53,217 nucleotides of DNA from Streptomyces poriferorum (GCF_019399235.1 NZ_JAELVH010000011.1:1-53217); one strand, 5' to 3'. Counted from the stretch's first letter, positions 43,933 through 53,217 are shown. Translations and numbers: made by a program. Notes: generated by a model from the letters alone, not told the origin.

Positions 43933-44550
43933 TCACGACTGCGGGTTCCTCCACTCGAACATCAGAATCGTCGCGTCGTCGCGGAGCCCGGTGCTCTCCG
44001 ACTCCAGGAGGGAATGGATGAGCCGGCGACGAGCTGGGGCAGATCGGCTCCCGTGCGACGCGCGTTGCGGCAGGCGGCCGGGGTGACCGAGGTGGCGAGG
44101 CCCGAGGCCAGGTCGTGCCCCATCGAATCGAGGCTCGACGCGTGCAGGGTCGTAGCCGTGAGGGCGTGGTCGAACCCGTCCCCCGCGATCTCGTACGCCG
44201 GTTCCAGGACAGCCGTGGATACGACATGCGCCGTACCGATCGTGCGGGGCGGCAGGAACGCCCGGAGCAGCTCGGCGGGCAACTCCATGGGTTCCGTGCG
44301 GGTCCGGGCGACGAACGAATCCTTGTAGGACCGCTTGGAGGTGATCATCAGGGCCAGGAGAGAGGCGAGGACCCGGGCGCGGCGCAACAGCAAGGCGTCC
44401 AGCGTCGGGGACACCACCGCCACGACACCCAGGCGTTCCGCGCCGTCCACCAGGGGCAGCCGCGCTGTCAGGCCGCCCATGTCCGCTTCTTCCACCCGCA
44501 ACGCCTTGGAGCAGCGGTCCACAGCTGTGGTCAGGTCGAGGGCTCTCCCC
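43933..44550 (-). pseudogene. Decayed PP2C/SpoIIE phosphatase gene
   Basis: Reading the minus strand, one frame gives a GAF-like tail and the start of a PP2C domain (VTPTLD-like SPTLDALLLRR, MELPAELLRAFLPPRTIG, EIAGDGFDHALT, MGHDLASGLATS, GADLPQLVAG). A different frame then gives the end of the same kind of protein (LIHSLLESESTGLRDDATIL and MFEWRNPQS). The roughly 130 residues that should lie between, including the metal-binding YTDG region, are missing, and the frame changes at about 44035. The N-terminal half is also absent or unrecognisable beyond 44550. So this is an internal-deletion remnant of a common Streptomyces phosphatase family. Confidence 0.8.
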
Positions 44551-44724
44551 GCCCCACGTGGGTAGTCTCGCCCGGGTGCGTGCCTCCCGCGCGGCGGGCA
44601 CTCGCGTGCCGGGCCTGCGAAGGCCCCGCGACGAGGCGGAGCGGCCACGGCGGCCACCCGCCATTGTCCGGGCGCGGGCCCCTGCACATACTTGGCCGGA
44701 CCGATTCCGTACGGGGGACTCTTC

Positions 44725-45459
44725 ATGACAGAGAACATCAGCGCGCGCTCCGGCACCTCCGTCGTAGCGGGCAGGGACGGGGAACCCATGGTGCGGGTGG
44801 AGAACCTGCATCGTTCCTACGGCTCCGGGGCCGCCGCCGTCCACGCCCTGCGCGGTGTCTCCTTCGACGTGGCGCACGGTGAGCTGGTCGCGCTCAAGGG
44901 CAGATCGGGCTCCGGCAAGACGACACTCCTCAACCTGGTCGGCGGGTTCGACGCCCTCGACGAGGGCCGCGTCACCGTGGGCGGCACCGATCTGGCGGGC
45001 CTCGGTGAGGACGGCCTGCTGGAGCTGCGCCGCGACCGGATCGGATTCATCTTCCAGTCCTTCGGTCTGATCCCGATCCTGACGGCCGCGGAGAACGTCG
45101 GCGTGCCGATGCGCCTGCGCAGAACCGCTCCGAAGGAGCGCGACGCGAGGGTCGAGCTGCTCCTCGCGCTGGTCGGACTCGCCGACCACGCGGAGCAGCG
45201 GCCGGGTGAGCTCTCCGGCGGCCAGCAGCAACGTGTCGCCATCGCCCGCGCACTCGCCAACCGGCCCGCCCTGCTGATCGCCGACGAACCGACGGGCCAG
45301 CTGGACGCGGAGACCGGGCTCGCGGTGATGGAACTGCTGCGTGCGGTGGTGCGGGCCGAGGGCGTGACGGCGCTGGTCGCCACGCACGACGCCCAGCTGC
45401 TGGGGCTGGCCGACCGGGTGCTCGAACTCAACGACGGCCATATCGTCGAGCACGTCTGA
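44725..45459 (+). CDS. ABC exporter ATPase (MacB/LolD type)
   Basis: The 244-residue ATPase has Walker A GRSGSGKT, signature LSGGQQQRVAIARALA and Walker B LLIADEPTGQLD, the pattern of ATPases that pair with FtsX-like permeases in MacB-type mechanotransmission systems. An N-terminal tail of about 30 residues precedes the fold. The ATG at 44725 follows GGGGGA with a six-base spacer. It is followed after 134 bp and an inverted repeat by two FtsX-type permease genes and a second ATPase gene, so the unit is probably an exporter or cell-envelope antibiotic resistance module. Confidence 0.93.
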   Translation: MTENISARSGTSVVAGRDGEPMVRVENLHRSYGSGAAAVHALRGVSFDVAHGELVALKGRSGSGKTTLLNLVGGFDALDEGRVTVGGTDLAGLGEDGLLELRRDRIGFIFQSFGLIPILTAAENVGVPMRLRRTAPKERDARVELLLALVGLADHAEQRPGELSGGQQQRVAIARALANRPALLIADEPTGQLDAETGLAVMELLRAVVRAEGVTALVATHDAQLLGLADRVLELNDGHIVEHV

Positions 45460-45478
45460 CGCGCGGCCGGAGCGCCGC

Positions 45479-45502
45479 ATTTCGGTGTTCACGCACCGAA
45501 AT
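45479..45502. promoter_or_regulatory. Inverted repeat between ATPase and permease genes
   Basis: ATTTCGGTG and CACCGAAAT form a perfect 9-bp dyad with a TTCACG loop, twenty bases after the ATPase stop. It could be an intercistronic attenuator that lowers permease expression, or an operator for a second promoter in the following AT-richer stretch. Confidence 0.5.
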
Positions 45503-45620
45503 CCGGTCACAATTCGATCAAGTCGTGAGTGAGGGCGGTGTTCTCCGGGCGCTGTCTCTGTAAACATTCCCTTCGAAAGAATTTTCGGGGGATGTGCGCA
45601 AGGCGTTTCGGGGGAGACCG

Positions 45621-48600
45621 GTGACGGGATTTGTGTTTCTGCGCGTCCGCGCACACCGGTTGCTGGTCACGGCGGCGCTGCTGGCCGTCCTGCTGACCAC
45701 CGCCGTTCTGGCCACCCTCGCCGCGTTCTCGGGTTCGGTCGGGGACGCCGGGCTGCGTCACGCCCTGCAGACCAGGGACGCGGCCGCCGCCTCGCTGATC
45801 ATCAAGGCGGAGAGTCCCGAGGCGGACCGTGCCGAGGCCGTACAGGTCCGGAGCGGGGCCCGGCAGTCCTTCGACGGGCTCCCGGTGACCCTGCGGGAGT
45901 TCCACCGCTCGGGGCCGTACGCGCTGCCACGGGGTCTGCAGCCGCCCGCCGCCCGCGAGGGCGAGCCCGACCTCACCACGTTCGCCCTGGCGGACCGCTC
46001 GCGGGTCCGCCTGTCGAAGGGCGCCTGGCCGTCGGCGGGGCAGGGCGACGTGATCGGCGTCGCCGTGCCCGAGGTCGCCGCGACGCAGCTGAAACTGTTG
46101 CCGGGGCCGCGGGTACTGACCCTCGCCGACCGGCTCGGTGGTCCCGCGGTGCGCATACGCGTCACCGGCGTCTACCGTCCCGTCGACCGGAACGATCCGT
46201 ACTGGCAGCTGGACGAGCTGGGCGGGCGCGGTGTGCACAGGGACTCGTTCCTGACGTACGGGCCGATGCTGACCGACGCCGCGGCCTTCGGGTCCGGCCG
46301 GATCACACACGGTGGCGTGTCCTGGCTGGCCACGGCAGACTTCACCACCTTGGGCGCCGACCGGATCGACTCACTGCGTACGGCCGCGAAGAACAGCCAG
46401 AAGCTCGTCGCCGCCCGGCCGGGGCTGGAGAGCGGCGTCACCACGCGTACCTCGCTGCCCGACGTTCTCGGCTCATTGGAGCGGGCGCTGCTCGTGTCCA
46501 GGGCGACCCTGCTGATCATCTCGTTGCAGCTGGTGCTGCTCGCCGCGTACACGCTGCTGCTGGTGGCCCGGCTGCTGAGCACGGAACGCGCGGGCGAAAC
46601 CCAGGTGCTGCTGGCCCGTGGCGCCTCGCGCGGCCGTCTCGCCGCGCTCTCCGCCCTGGAGGCGCTGCTGCTCGCGCTGCCCGCCGCCGCTCTCGCGCCG
46701 CTGCTCGCAGGTCCGCTCACCCGGCTGCTCGCAGGCCAGGGGCTGCTGGCCAGGATCGGGCTGCGCGTCGACACCGGTCCGACCGCGGAGGTCTGGCTGG
46801 TCGGCGTGGTGGCGGCGCTGGCCTGTGCCGCGGCCGTGGTGGCCCCGGCGCTCACCGCGGCAGTGGCGGCACGCGGGCGCGGCCGCACGCTGCCCGCCCC
46901 GCTGCGCACGGGCGCGGACATCGCGCTCGTGGCCGTCGCCGCCGTCGCGTTCTGGCAGCTGGACCGGAGCACCTCGGGTGGCGGCGCCCTCAGCGGTGAC
47001 CGCGAGGGCGAGTTGGGCATCGACCCGCTGCTCGTCGTGGCGCCGGCACTGGCGCTGCTGGCCGGGACCGTCCTCACCCTGCGGCTGCTGCCGCCGACGG
47101 CGAAGCTCGCCGAGCGGCGGGCGACCGCGGGCCGCGGGCTGACCGTCCCGCTGGCGGGCTGGCAAATCAGCCGCAGACCACTGCGCGGCGCGGGACCGGT
47201 GCTGCTGCTCGTGCTCGCCGTCTCCATGGGCATGCTGGCGATCGGCCAGGGCGCGTCCTGGGACCGCTCGCAGGACGACCAGGCGGACTTCAGGGCCGGC
47301 GCCCCGGTACGCGTACTGGGCAGCGGCACCTCCCGGTTCGGCCAGGGCGGTGTGTACGACGGGATACCGGGCGTACGGGCAGCGGTGCCGGCCGCCCGTA
47401 CCGGTCTCGGTCTCTCGGGCGGACGCCAGGCCACCGTACTCGCGCTCGACACCGGGCTCGCGGGCACGGAACTACGGCTGCGGGACGACCTGGCCGACAC
47501 CGACCCGGGCAAGCTGCTGAGGTCCCTGAGCCCCAAGAAGACCGTGCCCACGGGTGTGCTGCTGCCCGATGACACGGTGCGCCTCGTCCTCGACGTCACC
47601 CTGAGCTCCGCCGAGGACGGCCCGCACGCGAGAGAGGGCACGACCATCACTCTCACCTTCGAGGACCGCTTCGGAGTGCCCTACCGGCTGCAGTCGGACA
47701 CACTTGCGCCGGACGGCAAGCCGCACCCGATGACCGTCGACCTCGCCAAGGCGGCAGACGCCCCGGCGGGAAGGCCGGCGGGTCCGCTGGCGCTGACCGG
47801 GGTGGAGTTCGACGAGGCGGGTTATCCGGACCGGATCGCCGCCAAGCGGCTCACGATCGGCGGGATGCGCTCGGTCACCGCGGACGGCGCCACCCGCGGG
47901 GTCACCGTGCCGAAGGACCTGGCGTGGGGGGCCAAGGCCACGGCGAGCGTCGAGCCCGACTCGTCCAGGAACGAGCGCGGCCCCGCGATCACCGCCGTGG
48001 GCTCGTCGCCCCGGACCCCACTCGACGTCTCCTACCACACGGGCAGAGTGGTGTTCGAGGACCAATGGGGCCCGAAGCGCACGGTCACCGTCCGGGTCAC
48101 GGCCAAGCGCGGGGAACCGGCCCTGCCGGCCGCACTCGCCACCGACCGTTTCCTCGAGTCCAGTGGTGCGAAGACCGGATCAGTGATCGACATCCCGATG
48201 CCCCAGGGCCCCGTGAAGGTGAAGATCGTGGGCGCTCTCCGCGGTGTTCCGACCACCGGACCCGGTGCGGGCGCCCTCGAACCGGCCGCCACACCCGCGA
48301 CCGACGGCGGCGCGCTGCTGATCGATCTGCGAGCCGTCAACCGGGTGCTCGCCACCCGTCCCGACGCGGCGTTCCCGCCCACCGAGTGGTGGCTGTTCAC
48401 CGAGCGCGGGGCCGCGCGGCAGGTCGCGGCGGCCCTGCGCGACAGGGCCGAGATCGACCCGACCCAGATCCAGGTGCGTGACGAGATCGCCGAGGACCTG
48501 CACGACGATCCGCTCGGCGCGGGCCCGCAGTCGGCCCTGCTCGCGGTGGCTCTCGTCGCCGCGGCGCTGGCCGCGGTCGGCTTCGCGGTGGGCGCGGTGG

Positions 48601-48944
48601 GAACGCTGCGGGAACGCTCGGCGGAGTTCGCGGTACTGCGGGCGCTCGGCGCACCGCGGCGCCAACTGGCCCGGCTGCTCGCCGTCGAACAGTCACTGCT
48701 GATCGGGCTCGGGCTGCTGATCGGGCTGGCCCTCGGCGCGGTGCTCACCCGTGCCGTCGTACCGCTGATCGTGCTCACCGGACAGGCCACACAGCCTGCT
48801 CCGGGTGTGCTGGTGGAACTGCCGCTCGGGCGCGTGGCGCTGCTGGTCGCGGGAGTCGCCGCCGCACCCGTGTTCATCGTGGCGGCGCTGGCGATGCGTC
48901 GGGGCGATACCGCCGCGGCGATGCGTGTCCAGGGAGGCGAGTGA
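45621..48944 (+). CDS. FtsX-like ABC permease, first
   Basis: The protein of about 1107 residues has an N-terminal membrane helix (LLVTAALLAVLLTTAVLATL), a large extracytoplasmic domain, a first membrane cluster at about residues 290-500, a second large external domain, and a C-terminal FtsX domain with three helices (ALLAVALVAAALAAVGFAV, ... LGAPRRQLARLLAVEQSLL). This is the long actinobacterial FtsX-permease layout. The GTG at 45621 is preferred since GGGGGAG lies five bases ahead; a GTG at 45594 would add nine residues. It ends one base before the ATG of the second permease. It works with ATPases encoded at both ends of the operon. Confidence 0.9.
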   Translation: MTGFVFLRVRAHRLLVTAALLAVLLTTAVLATLAAFSGSVGDAGLRHALQTRDAAAASLIIKAESPEADRAEAVQVRSGARQSFDGLPVTLREFHRSGPYALPRGLQPPAAREGEPDLTTFALADRSRVRLSKGAWPSAGQGDVIGVAVPEVAATQLKLLPGPRVLTLADRLGGPAVRIRVTGVYRPVDRNDPYWQLDELGGRGVHRDSFLTYGPMLTDAAAFGSGRITHGGVSWLATADFTTLGADRIDSLRTAAKNSQKLVAARPGLESGVTTRTSLPDVLGSLERALLVSRATLLIISLQLVLLAAYTLLLVARLLSTERAGETQVLLARGASRGRLAALSALEALLLALPAAALAPLLAGPLTRLLAGQGLLARIGLRVDTGPTAEVWLVGVVAALACAAAVVAPALTAAVAARGRGRTLPAPLRTGADIALVAVAAVAFWQLDRSTSGGGALSGDREGELGIDPLLVVAPALALLAGTVLTLRLLPPTAKLAERRATAGRGLTVPLAGWQISRRPLRGAGPVLLLVLAVSMGMLAIGQGASWDRSQDDQADFRAGAPVRVLGSGTSRFGQGGVYDGIPGVRAAVPAARTGLGLSGGRQATVLALDTGLAGTELRLRDDLADTDPGKLLRSLSPKKTVPTGVLLPDDTVRLVLDVTLSSAEDGPHAREGTTITLTFEDRFGVPYRLQSDTLAPDGKPHPMTVDLAKAADAPAGRPAGPLALTGVEFDEAGYPDRIAAKRLTIGGMRSVTADGATRGVTVPKDLAWGAKATASVEPDSSRNERGPAITAVGSSPRTPLDVSYHTGRVVFEDQWGPKRTVTVRVTAKRGEPALPAALATDRFLESSGAKTGSVIDIPMPQGPVKVKIVGALRGVPTTGPGAGALEPAATPATDGGALLIDLRAVNRVLATRPDAAFPPTEWWLFTERGAARQVAAALRDRAEIDPTQIQVRDEIAEDLHDDPLGAGPQSALLAVALVAAALAAVGFAVGAVGTLRERSAEFAVLRALGAPRRQLARLLAVEQSLLIGLGLLIGLALGAVLTRAVVPLIVLTGQATQPAPGVLVELPLGRVALLVAGVAAAPVFIVAALAMRRGDTAAAMRVQGGE

Positions 48945-48945
48945 T

Positions 48946-51577
48946 ATGAAGGCCACTGCCCCCTGGGTCCGCACCCGGCTGCGTACGGCACCGGGGTCCG
49001 CCGCCGCCCTGCTTCTCCTCGTCCTGGTCACCTCGTTCCTCGCCGCGGCGTTCCCGGGCGCGGTGGCCGCGTATGAGAGCCGGGGCCTGCGCCACGAGGT
49101 GAGCGCCACCTCGCCGGATGGAAGCGTCATCCAGCTGAGCAGCGATCCGTGGCAGGACGTGGACGGTGAACCGGAAAAGATCTTCGATGCGCTGGAGGCC
49201 CGTCGGCTGACCGAGAACTACCAGCAGATCCTGGCCGCCTTGCCGAAGTCCCTGCGCGTCGACACCGGCCAGTCCGCCTACGGAGCACGCACCCGCAAGC
49301 CCGTGGCAGCCACCGACACGTGGCTGCCCGAGCTGAACGGCGGATGGCCGGTATTCACCCTCTCCGCCCAGACCGCGGTCGCCGAGCACTCCACGCCGGC
49401 CTCGGGACGGCTGCCCAGGGCGACCGCGGGGTCCGTCACCCCGGCCACCGAAACCGTCGAGGCGGCGGTCACCTCCGCCACTGCCAGGGCGCTGCGCATC
49501 AAGGTCGGCTCGACCATCCATGTGCCGCGGGCCAACGGTGCGCCCCTCGCCGTGCGCGTCACCGGCATCGTCGAACCGCTGCGGCCGCAGCAGAGCTACT
49601 GGTCCGTCGAACCCGTGCTGCGCACGCCGACGTACCTCCACACACCGGATCAGCCCCCTCTGCCGTACTGGCACGGCGCACTGCTGCTTGCCCCCGAAGC
49701 GGCACCCGTCCTGCTGTCCATGGGCGGCGAGGCCTACTGGCGTGTCGCTCCCGACCCGGCCGGGATGGACGTCGCCGACCTGTCCCGGATCACACAGGCG
49801 ATCGCCTCCCTCGAACAAGGCCCGCTGCTGAGCGCGCTGCGCACCGAGGTCGCGCCGCAGCTGGAGACCAGCACCGGCCTGGACGACGTCCTCATCGAGT
49901 TCGACGGCATCCGCGCCGCCATCAACCCGGTGGTCGCCGTCGCGGCCTTCGGCGTCGGCAGCGTCGCGGGCGTCGTCCTGCTGATGACCGGCGGCCTGGC
50001 CGCCTCGCGCAGGCACCACGAGCTGTCGCTGCTCCGCTCGCGGGGCGGTTCGGTCCGCGGGATCGCGGGACGGCTGCTCGCCGAGGTCGCCGTTCCCGTC
50101 GGCCGCGGTCGCGCTGTTCGCCTGCGCCACGCTGCCCCTGAGAGCGGCGTTCCTGCACCGGCGGCCGCGTCTGCACGGTGACCGGAACGATCTCGTACGG
50201 GCCAGACCGTCGCGCCGCCGGACCGTGGCGGAACTGACGCTGCTGGTGCTGACCGTGGCAGCTGTCACCGCACTGCGGCGCCGGGGCACCTCGGACGGCG
50301 ACGCGGACGCACTCATCAGCGCCGCCCCGGTACTGCTGGGTGTGATCGCCGCGCTGCTTCTCGTACGGCTGTATCCACTGCCCCTGCGGCTCGCGGCGCT
50401 GCCGGTGGCGCGACGGCGCGGTGCGGTCGGCTTCCTTTCACTCGCCCGTGCGGGCCGCTCCTCCGCCACCGCCACCGTGCTTCCGCTGCTGGCGTTGCTC
50501 GTGGCCCTGACGACGGTGGCGTTCGGCGGCTCGGTACTCTCCGGTGTCGCCGATGCCCGGGACCGGGCGTCCCTGGCCGCGATCGGCGCCGATGCCCGGA
50601 TCGATGCGGACCGGGGGCTGCCGGACAAGCTGGCCGGGACGGTACGGAACATGGCCGGGGTGAACGATGTCGCGCCCGTCTACCGGGACTTCGACCTGGA
50701 CCTGCGGGACGGCCGGCTCGACCGCGTCACGCTGCTCGCCGTCGACCCCGATTCGTACGCGCGTCTCGCCGGCCGCACCGGCCTCGGTCCGTTCCGGGCC
50801 GCCGAACTGCGGAAGTCCTCCGGAGTGCTGCCCGCACTCGCCTCCCCCGCCGTCGCCGAGCGGCTGCGCGGCCGGGCGACGGAGATCGGCCCGGCGGACG
50901 GCCCGTTCTCGGTCCGCGTGGACAAGGTGCTCAGCACCACGCCCGCAGTCTCCGACGGCGATTTCCTGGTGGTCGACGCAGCAGGTCTGCCGGGCAGGCA
51001 CCTTGCCTCCACACTGCTGATATCCGGCCCCTCCGTGGCCGGCACCGACCTCGAGCCGGCGGCCCGCGCCGCGGGCTCGGCCATCGTGAAGCTGCGTTCC
51101 GCCGAACGGGACAGGTTCACGACGTCGCCCGTGCAGAGCGGTGCCGAACGGATCTACGCGGTGGCCGCGGCGGCGGGAGTCGGGTACGCAGTACTCGCGC
51201 TGGTGCTCTCCCTGCTCCAGACCTCCGCCGAGCGAACCGCGCTGCTCGGCCGGCTGCGCACCATGGGCATGACCCGCCGGCAGGGGCGCCGTCTGCTGAT
51301 TCTGGAGAACCTGCCGCAGACTCTGCTGGCTGCCGCGGGTGGTGCGCTGGTCGGCTGGGTGGCGATCCTCCTGCTGGCTCCTGGAATCGATCTCGGCCGG
51401 CTCGCTCTGGCCGGTCAGGCGTCGCTCGGCCAGGTACGGCTGCGCGCCGATCCGGTGAGTCTGCTGCTGCCCGCGCTCGGCGTGGTGGCGATCGCGTCGG
51501 CGGTGGCCGCCGCACAGGCCTGGCTGATCACCCGGCGTACGACAACGACCGAACTCAGGGTAGGAGACACGCGATGA
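48946..51577 (+). pseudogene. FtsX-like ABC permease, second, interrupted by a frameshift
   Basis: From the ATG at 48946 (GGAGGCGAG ahead) one frame encodes the N-terminal helix, external domain and first membrane cluster, ending at 50181 after an unlikely Arg/Ala tail. The neighbouring frame continues seamlessly from about 50099 (SAAVALFACATLPLRAAFLH) through a second external domain to a C-terminal FtsX domain (LLQTSAERTALLGRLRTMGM) and stops at 51577. Removing one base near 50095-50098 in GTTCCCGTCGG joins V-A-V-P to S-A-A-V and restores an ordinary permease of about 877 residues. Flanking genes are intact and coupled (ATGA to the next ATPase), so a sequencing error or a very recent lesion is likelier than an old pseudogene. 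Confidence 0.85.
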
Positions 51578-52539
51578 CCGAGGCCTCCACAGGCGTCACC
51601 CTCGGCGAGCTGGAGCGCCGGGCGGCGGCCCGGCGCGACCGGCCCGAGTACGGCCACGACGCGCTGATCACCTGCGACCGGCTGGTCCGCATCTTCTCCA
51701 CGGACGGAGTCGAGGTGCAGGCGCTGCAAGGGCTCGACCTGCTGGTCCGCGAGGGTGAGCTGATAGCCCTGGTCGGAGCGTCCGGCAGCGGCAAGTCGAC
51801 GCTGATGAACGTCCTGGCGGGTCTGGACGAGCCCACGGCGGGCGCAGCGAAGGTGGCCGGGTGCGATCTGCTGGCCATGAGCGCGAAGGACCGGCTGCGC
51901 TACCGGCGCGAGGTGGTGGGCTTCGTCTGGCAGCAGACCGCACGCAACCTCCTGCCGTATCTGAGCGCCGTGCAGAACGTGACGCTGCCGATGCAGCTGG
52001 CCGGCCGTACGCGGAAGAAGGCCGAACGGGCCGCACGCGCCGAATCCCTGCTCTCCCTGCTGGAGGTGGCCGACTGCCGCGACCGCCGTCCGCACCAGAT
52101 GTCCGGTGGCCAGCAGCAACGCGTCTCCATCGCGGTGGCACTGGCGAACGAACCGGCGGTGCTGCTCGCCGACGAGCCGACGGGAGAGCTCGACTCCCAG
52201 ACGGCCGAGCAGGTCTTCGCCGCGCTGCGCATGGCGAACCAGGAGCTCGGCACGACGATCCTGATCGTCACCCACGACCAGTCGGTGGCCTCCGAGGTCA
52301 GCCGCACGGTGGCCATTCGCGACGGCCGCACCTCCACGGAGACCCTGCGGCGCACGGAGGTCGACGCGACGACGGGCCAGGAATCGGTGGTGGCCAGGGA
52401 GTACGCGATGCTGGACCGCGCGGGCCGCCTTCAGCTGCCCGCCGATCACACCGAAGCCCTGGGCATGCGTGACCGGGTGATGCTGGAGCTGGAAGCCGAT
52501 CACATAGGCATCTGGCCCGACGACACGGCCGGGCATTAG
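51574..52539 (+). CDS. ABC exporter ATPase, second (MacB/LolD type)
   Basis: The 321-residue ATPase shows Walker A GASGSGKS, signature MSGGQQQRVSIAVALA and Walker B LLADEPTGELD. It is longer than the first ATPase, with some 30 extra residues at the N terminus and about 70 at the C terminus after the fold, ending near LEADHIGIWPDDTAGH. The ATG overlaps the second permease stop as ATGA. Two ATPases flanking two FtsX permeases suggest either heteromeric ATPase use or two exporters derived by duplication. Substrate is unknown. Confidence 0.93.
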   Translation: MTEASTGVTLGELERRAAARRDRPEYGHDALITCDRLVRIFSTDGVEVQALQGLDLLVREGELIALVGASGSGKSTLMNVLAGLDEPTAGAAKVAGCDLLAMSAKDRLRYRREVVGFVWQQTARNLLPYLSAVQNVTLPMQLAGRTRKKAERAARAESLLSLLEVADCRDRRPHQMSGGQQQRVSIAVALANEPAVLLADEPTGELDSQTAEQVFAALRMANQELGTTILIVTHDQSVASEVSRTVAIRDGRTSTETLRRTEVDATTGQESVVAREYAMLDRAGRLQLPADHTEALGMRDRVMLELEADHIGIWPDDTAGH

Positions 52540-52925
52540 CCTTCGGCCCGGGCCGGCCGGGCGGGCCGGGCGGGGGTCAGACGGTCCAGGCGTACCAGGC
52601 GGGCCAGGTCGGATTGATCAGGCCGGATCAGGGCGCGGCCGCCGGTGTCCACGATGTCCCTGGCGACCTCGCTCGGCCCTCGGCTCGTCCCCCGGGAAAC
52701 GCTCCGTGAGTGAGAGCGTCGCGGCAGGCTGGACCGTTGGCTCTGCCGTGGCCCGACGAAGAGAGGAGATCATGGGCCATTGGTCCATAAGAGCCGGTCC
52801 AAGTTGAACCAGTAGCTCTTCAGGTGCTGCAATGGCTCTATCAATGGCGCTGCGGATCCCTCCGGGATCTCTGTGGCGCCTTTTTCATGTCTGCGCTGAT
52901 CCATGCGCGAAAGGGGCGGGGCAAC
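52540..52925. promoter_or_regulatory. Intergenic region with three half-sites and a leader before the FUSC gene
   Basis: After the ATPase stop comes GC-rich sequence with weak dyads and nothing recognisable to about 52760. Then three related half-sites occur in alternating orientation: TTGGTCC (52780-52786), GGTCCAA (52796-52802) and TTGAACC (52804-52810). Their spacing and sequence recall MocR/GntR-type sites, which I state as resemblance only. A hairpin with T run follows at 52846-52885. No gene is seen. Confidence 0.5.
52846..52885 (+). terminator. Intrinsic terminator or attenuator with T run
   Basis: GGCGC (52846-52850) pairs with GCGCC (52876-52880), enclosing GATCCC-TCC-GGGATC (52855-52869), followed by TTTTT at 52881-52885. 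It is the only hairpin in the window with a clear T run. It sits 41 bp before the FUSC start and after the half-site cluster, so it may act as an attenuator for that gene rather than end the exporter operon 300 bp upstream. Confidence 0.7.
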
Positions 52926-53217
52926 GTGCTGAAGAGGGCGTTCGTCGCACACGATCCGGGGCGGATCCGGCTGCGGTTCGCGTCCCGGGCCGTGCTCGGC
53001 ATCGGGCTCGCCGTGGCGCTGTGCGGGGCGGCCGGGCACTCGCTGGCGGCGGCCATCACCGGTGGCCTGGCCGCGCTGCTCGCCCTGTTCACGGTGACCG
53101 ACCCGACGGTGCGTGGACAGGCGGTCACGACCGCGCTCCTCCCCGTCGTCGGCCTCCCGGTGCTCACGCTCGCGGCCGTGCTGCACGATGTGCCGGTCGC
53201 GAGCGTGAGCACCGGGA
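52926..53217 (+). CDS. FUSC-family membrane protein, N-terminal part
   Basis: A GTG at 52926 opens a frame that runs off the right edge after about 97 residues. The visible part starts MLKRAFVAHDPGRIRLRFAS and holds several hydrophobic segments (AVLGIGLAVALCGAAG, AAAITGGLAALLALFTVTD, TTALLPVVGLPVLTLAAVL). The RIRLRFASRAVL start followed by hairpin-like membrane segments resembles FUSC/YccS-type or aromatic acid exporter proteins. An in-frame ATG at 52887 lies directly behind the terminator hairpin and lacks a ribosome site. The identification is moderate because most of the protein is missing. Confidence 0.65.
   Translation, partial: MLKRAFVAHDPGRIRLRFASRAVLGIGLAVALCGAAGHSLAAAITGGLAALLALFTVTDPTVRGQAVTTALLPVVGLPVLTLAAVLHDVPVASVSTG

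Noticed and set aside
52546..52562. GC-rich dyad as terminator of the exporter operon
   Set aside because: Short six-base arms in a run of near-random GGCC sequence; not distinguishable from background.
52770..53186. Minus-strand open frame of 138 codons at the right edge
   Set aside because: It is antisense to the FUSC-like gene and crosses the T-tailed hairpin; composition is that of a shadow frame.
1..53217. CRISPR arrays, tRNA or rRNA genes, insertion sequences, attachment sites
   Set aside because: I looked on both strands and found no regularly spaced repeats, tRNA-like cloverleaf, transposase or integrase.

Overview
This is a high-GC actinobacterial window, almost certainly Streptomyces. 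The evidence is GC-rich codon usage with frequent GTG starts, a SARP and a LAL-type LuxR regulator, a DUF6059-like small protein beside the SARP, a DasR-type palindrome with a TTA (bldA) codon in the gene behind it, and secreted polymer-degrading enzymes.

The left half (about 1-25,150) reads as one arm of a spirotetronate biosynthetic cluster of the abyssomicin type. A minus-strand operon starting at 9022 encodes a luciferase-like flavin monooxygenase, a four-protein peptide-type ABC importer, a membrane O-acyltransferase, a P450, its 3Fe-4S ferredoxin and one gene running off the left edge. A TetR/DHA2-exporter pair with a shared palindromic operator follows (9131-11366). A tightly overlapping minus-strand operon (11356-19903) then encodes, in transcription order, an RHS/YD-repeat protein, an AbyU-like Diels-Alderase, a KAS III-like enzyme, an FkbH-like glyceryl transferase, a stand-alone ACP, an E2-like acyltransferase, an alpha/beta hydrolase and a flavin reductase. 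Together these are the complete five-gene agglomerin-type tetronate cassette plus the spirocycle-forming enzyme. A LAL regulator diverges from it; beyond lies a SARP, type II thioesterase and phosphopantetheinyl transferase operon. No modular PKS is in the window, so the polyketide chain must be built by genes elsewhere, most simply left of position 1.

The RHS gene is the most unexpected member of this cluster. It heads the operon, overlaps the Diels-Alderase gene by 8 nt, has no visible export signal or toxin domain, and lies behind a tandem 28-bp promoter repeat.

The right half (25,300-53,217) is mostly chromosomal accessory content: a geranylgeranyl-reductase-like flavoprotein, a 31-residue small ORF with a strong ribosome binding site and hairpin, a multidomain SpoIIE phosphatase, a secreted F5/8-type-C carbohydrate-active protein, an HTH regulator, a secreted protein fusing M4 and M28 peptidases, two aldo/keto reductases, a Ser/Thr kinase, an Lrp regulator with a HAD phosphatase, a chitin-type LPMO under apparent DasR and bldA control, a decayed PP2C gene, a four-gene ATPase/FtsX exporter operon and the start of a FUSC-family protein.

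Two otherwise normal genes carry single-base frame breaks: the ABC binding lipoprotein at a 7-C run and the second FtsX permease near 50,095. These could be sequencing errors or real lesions.
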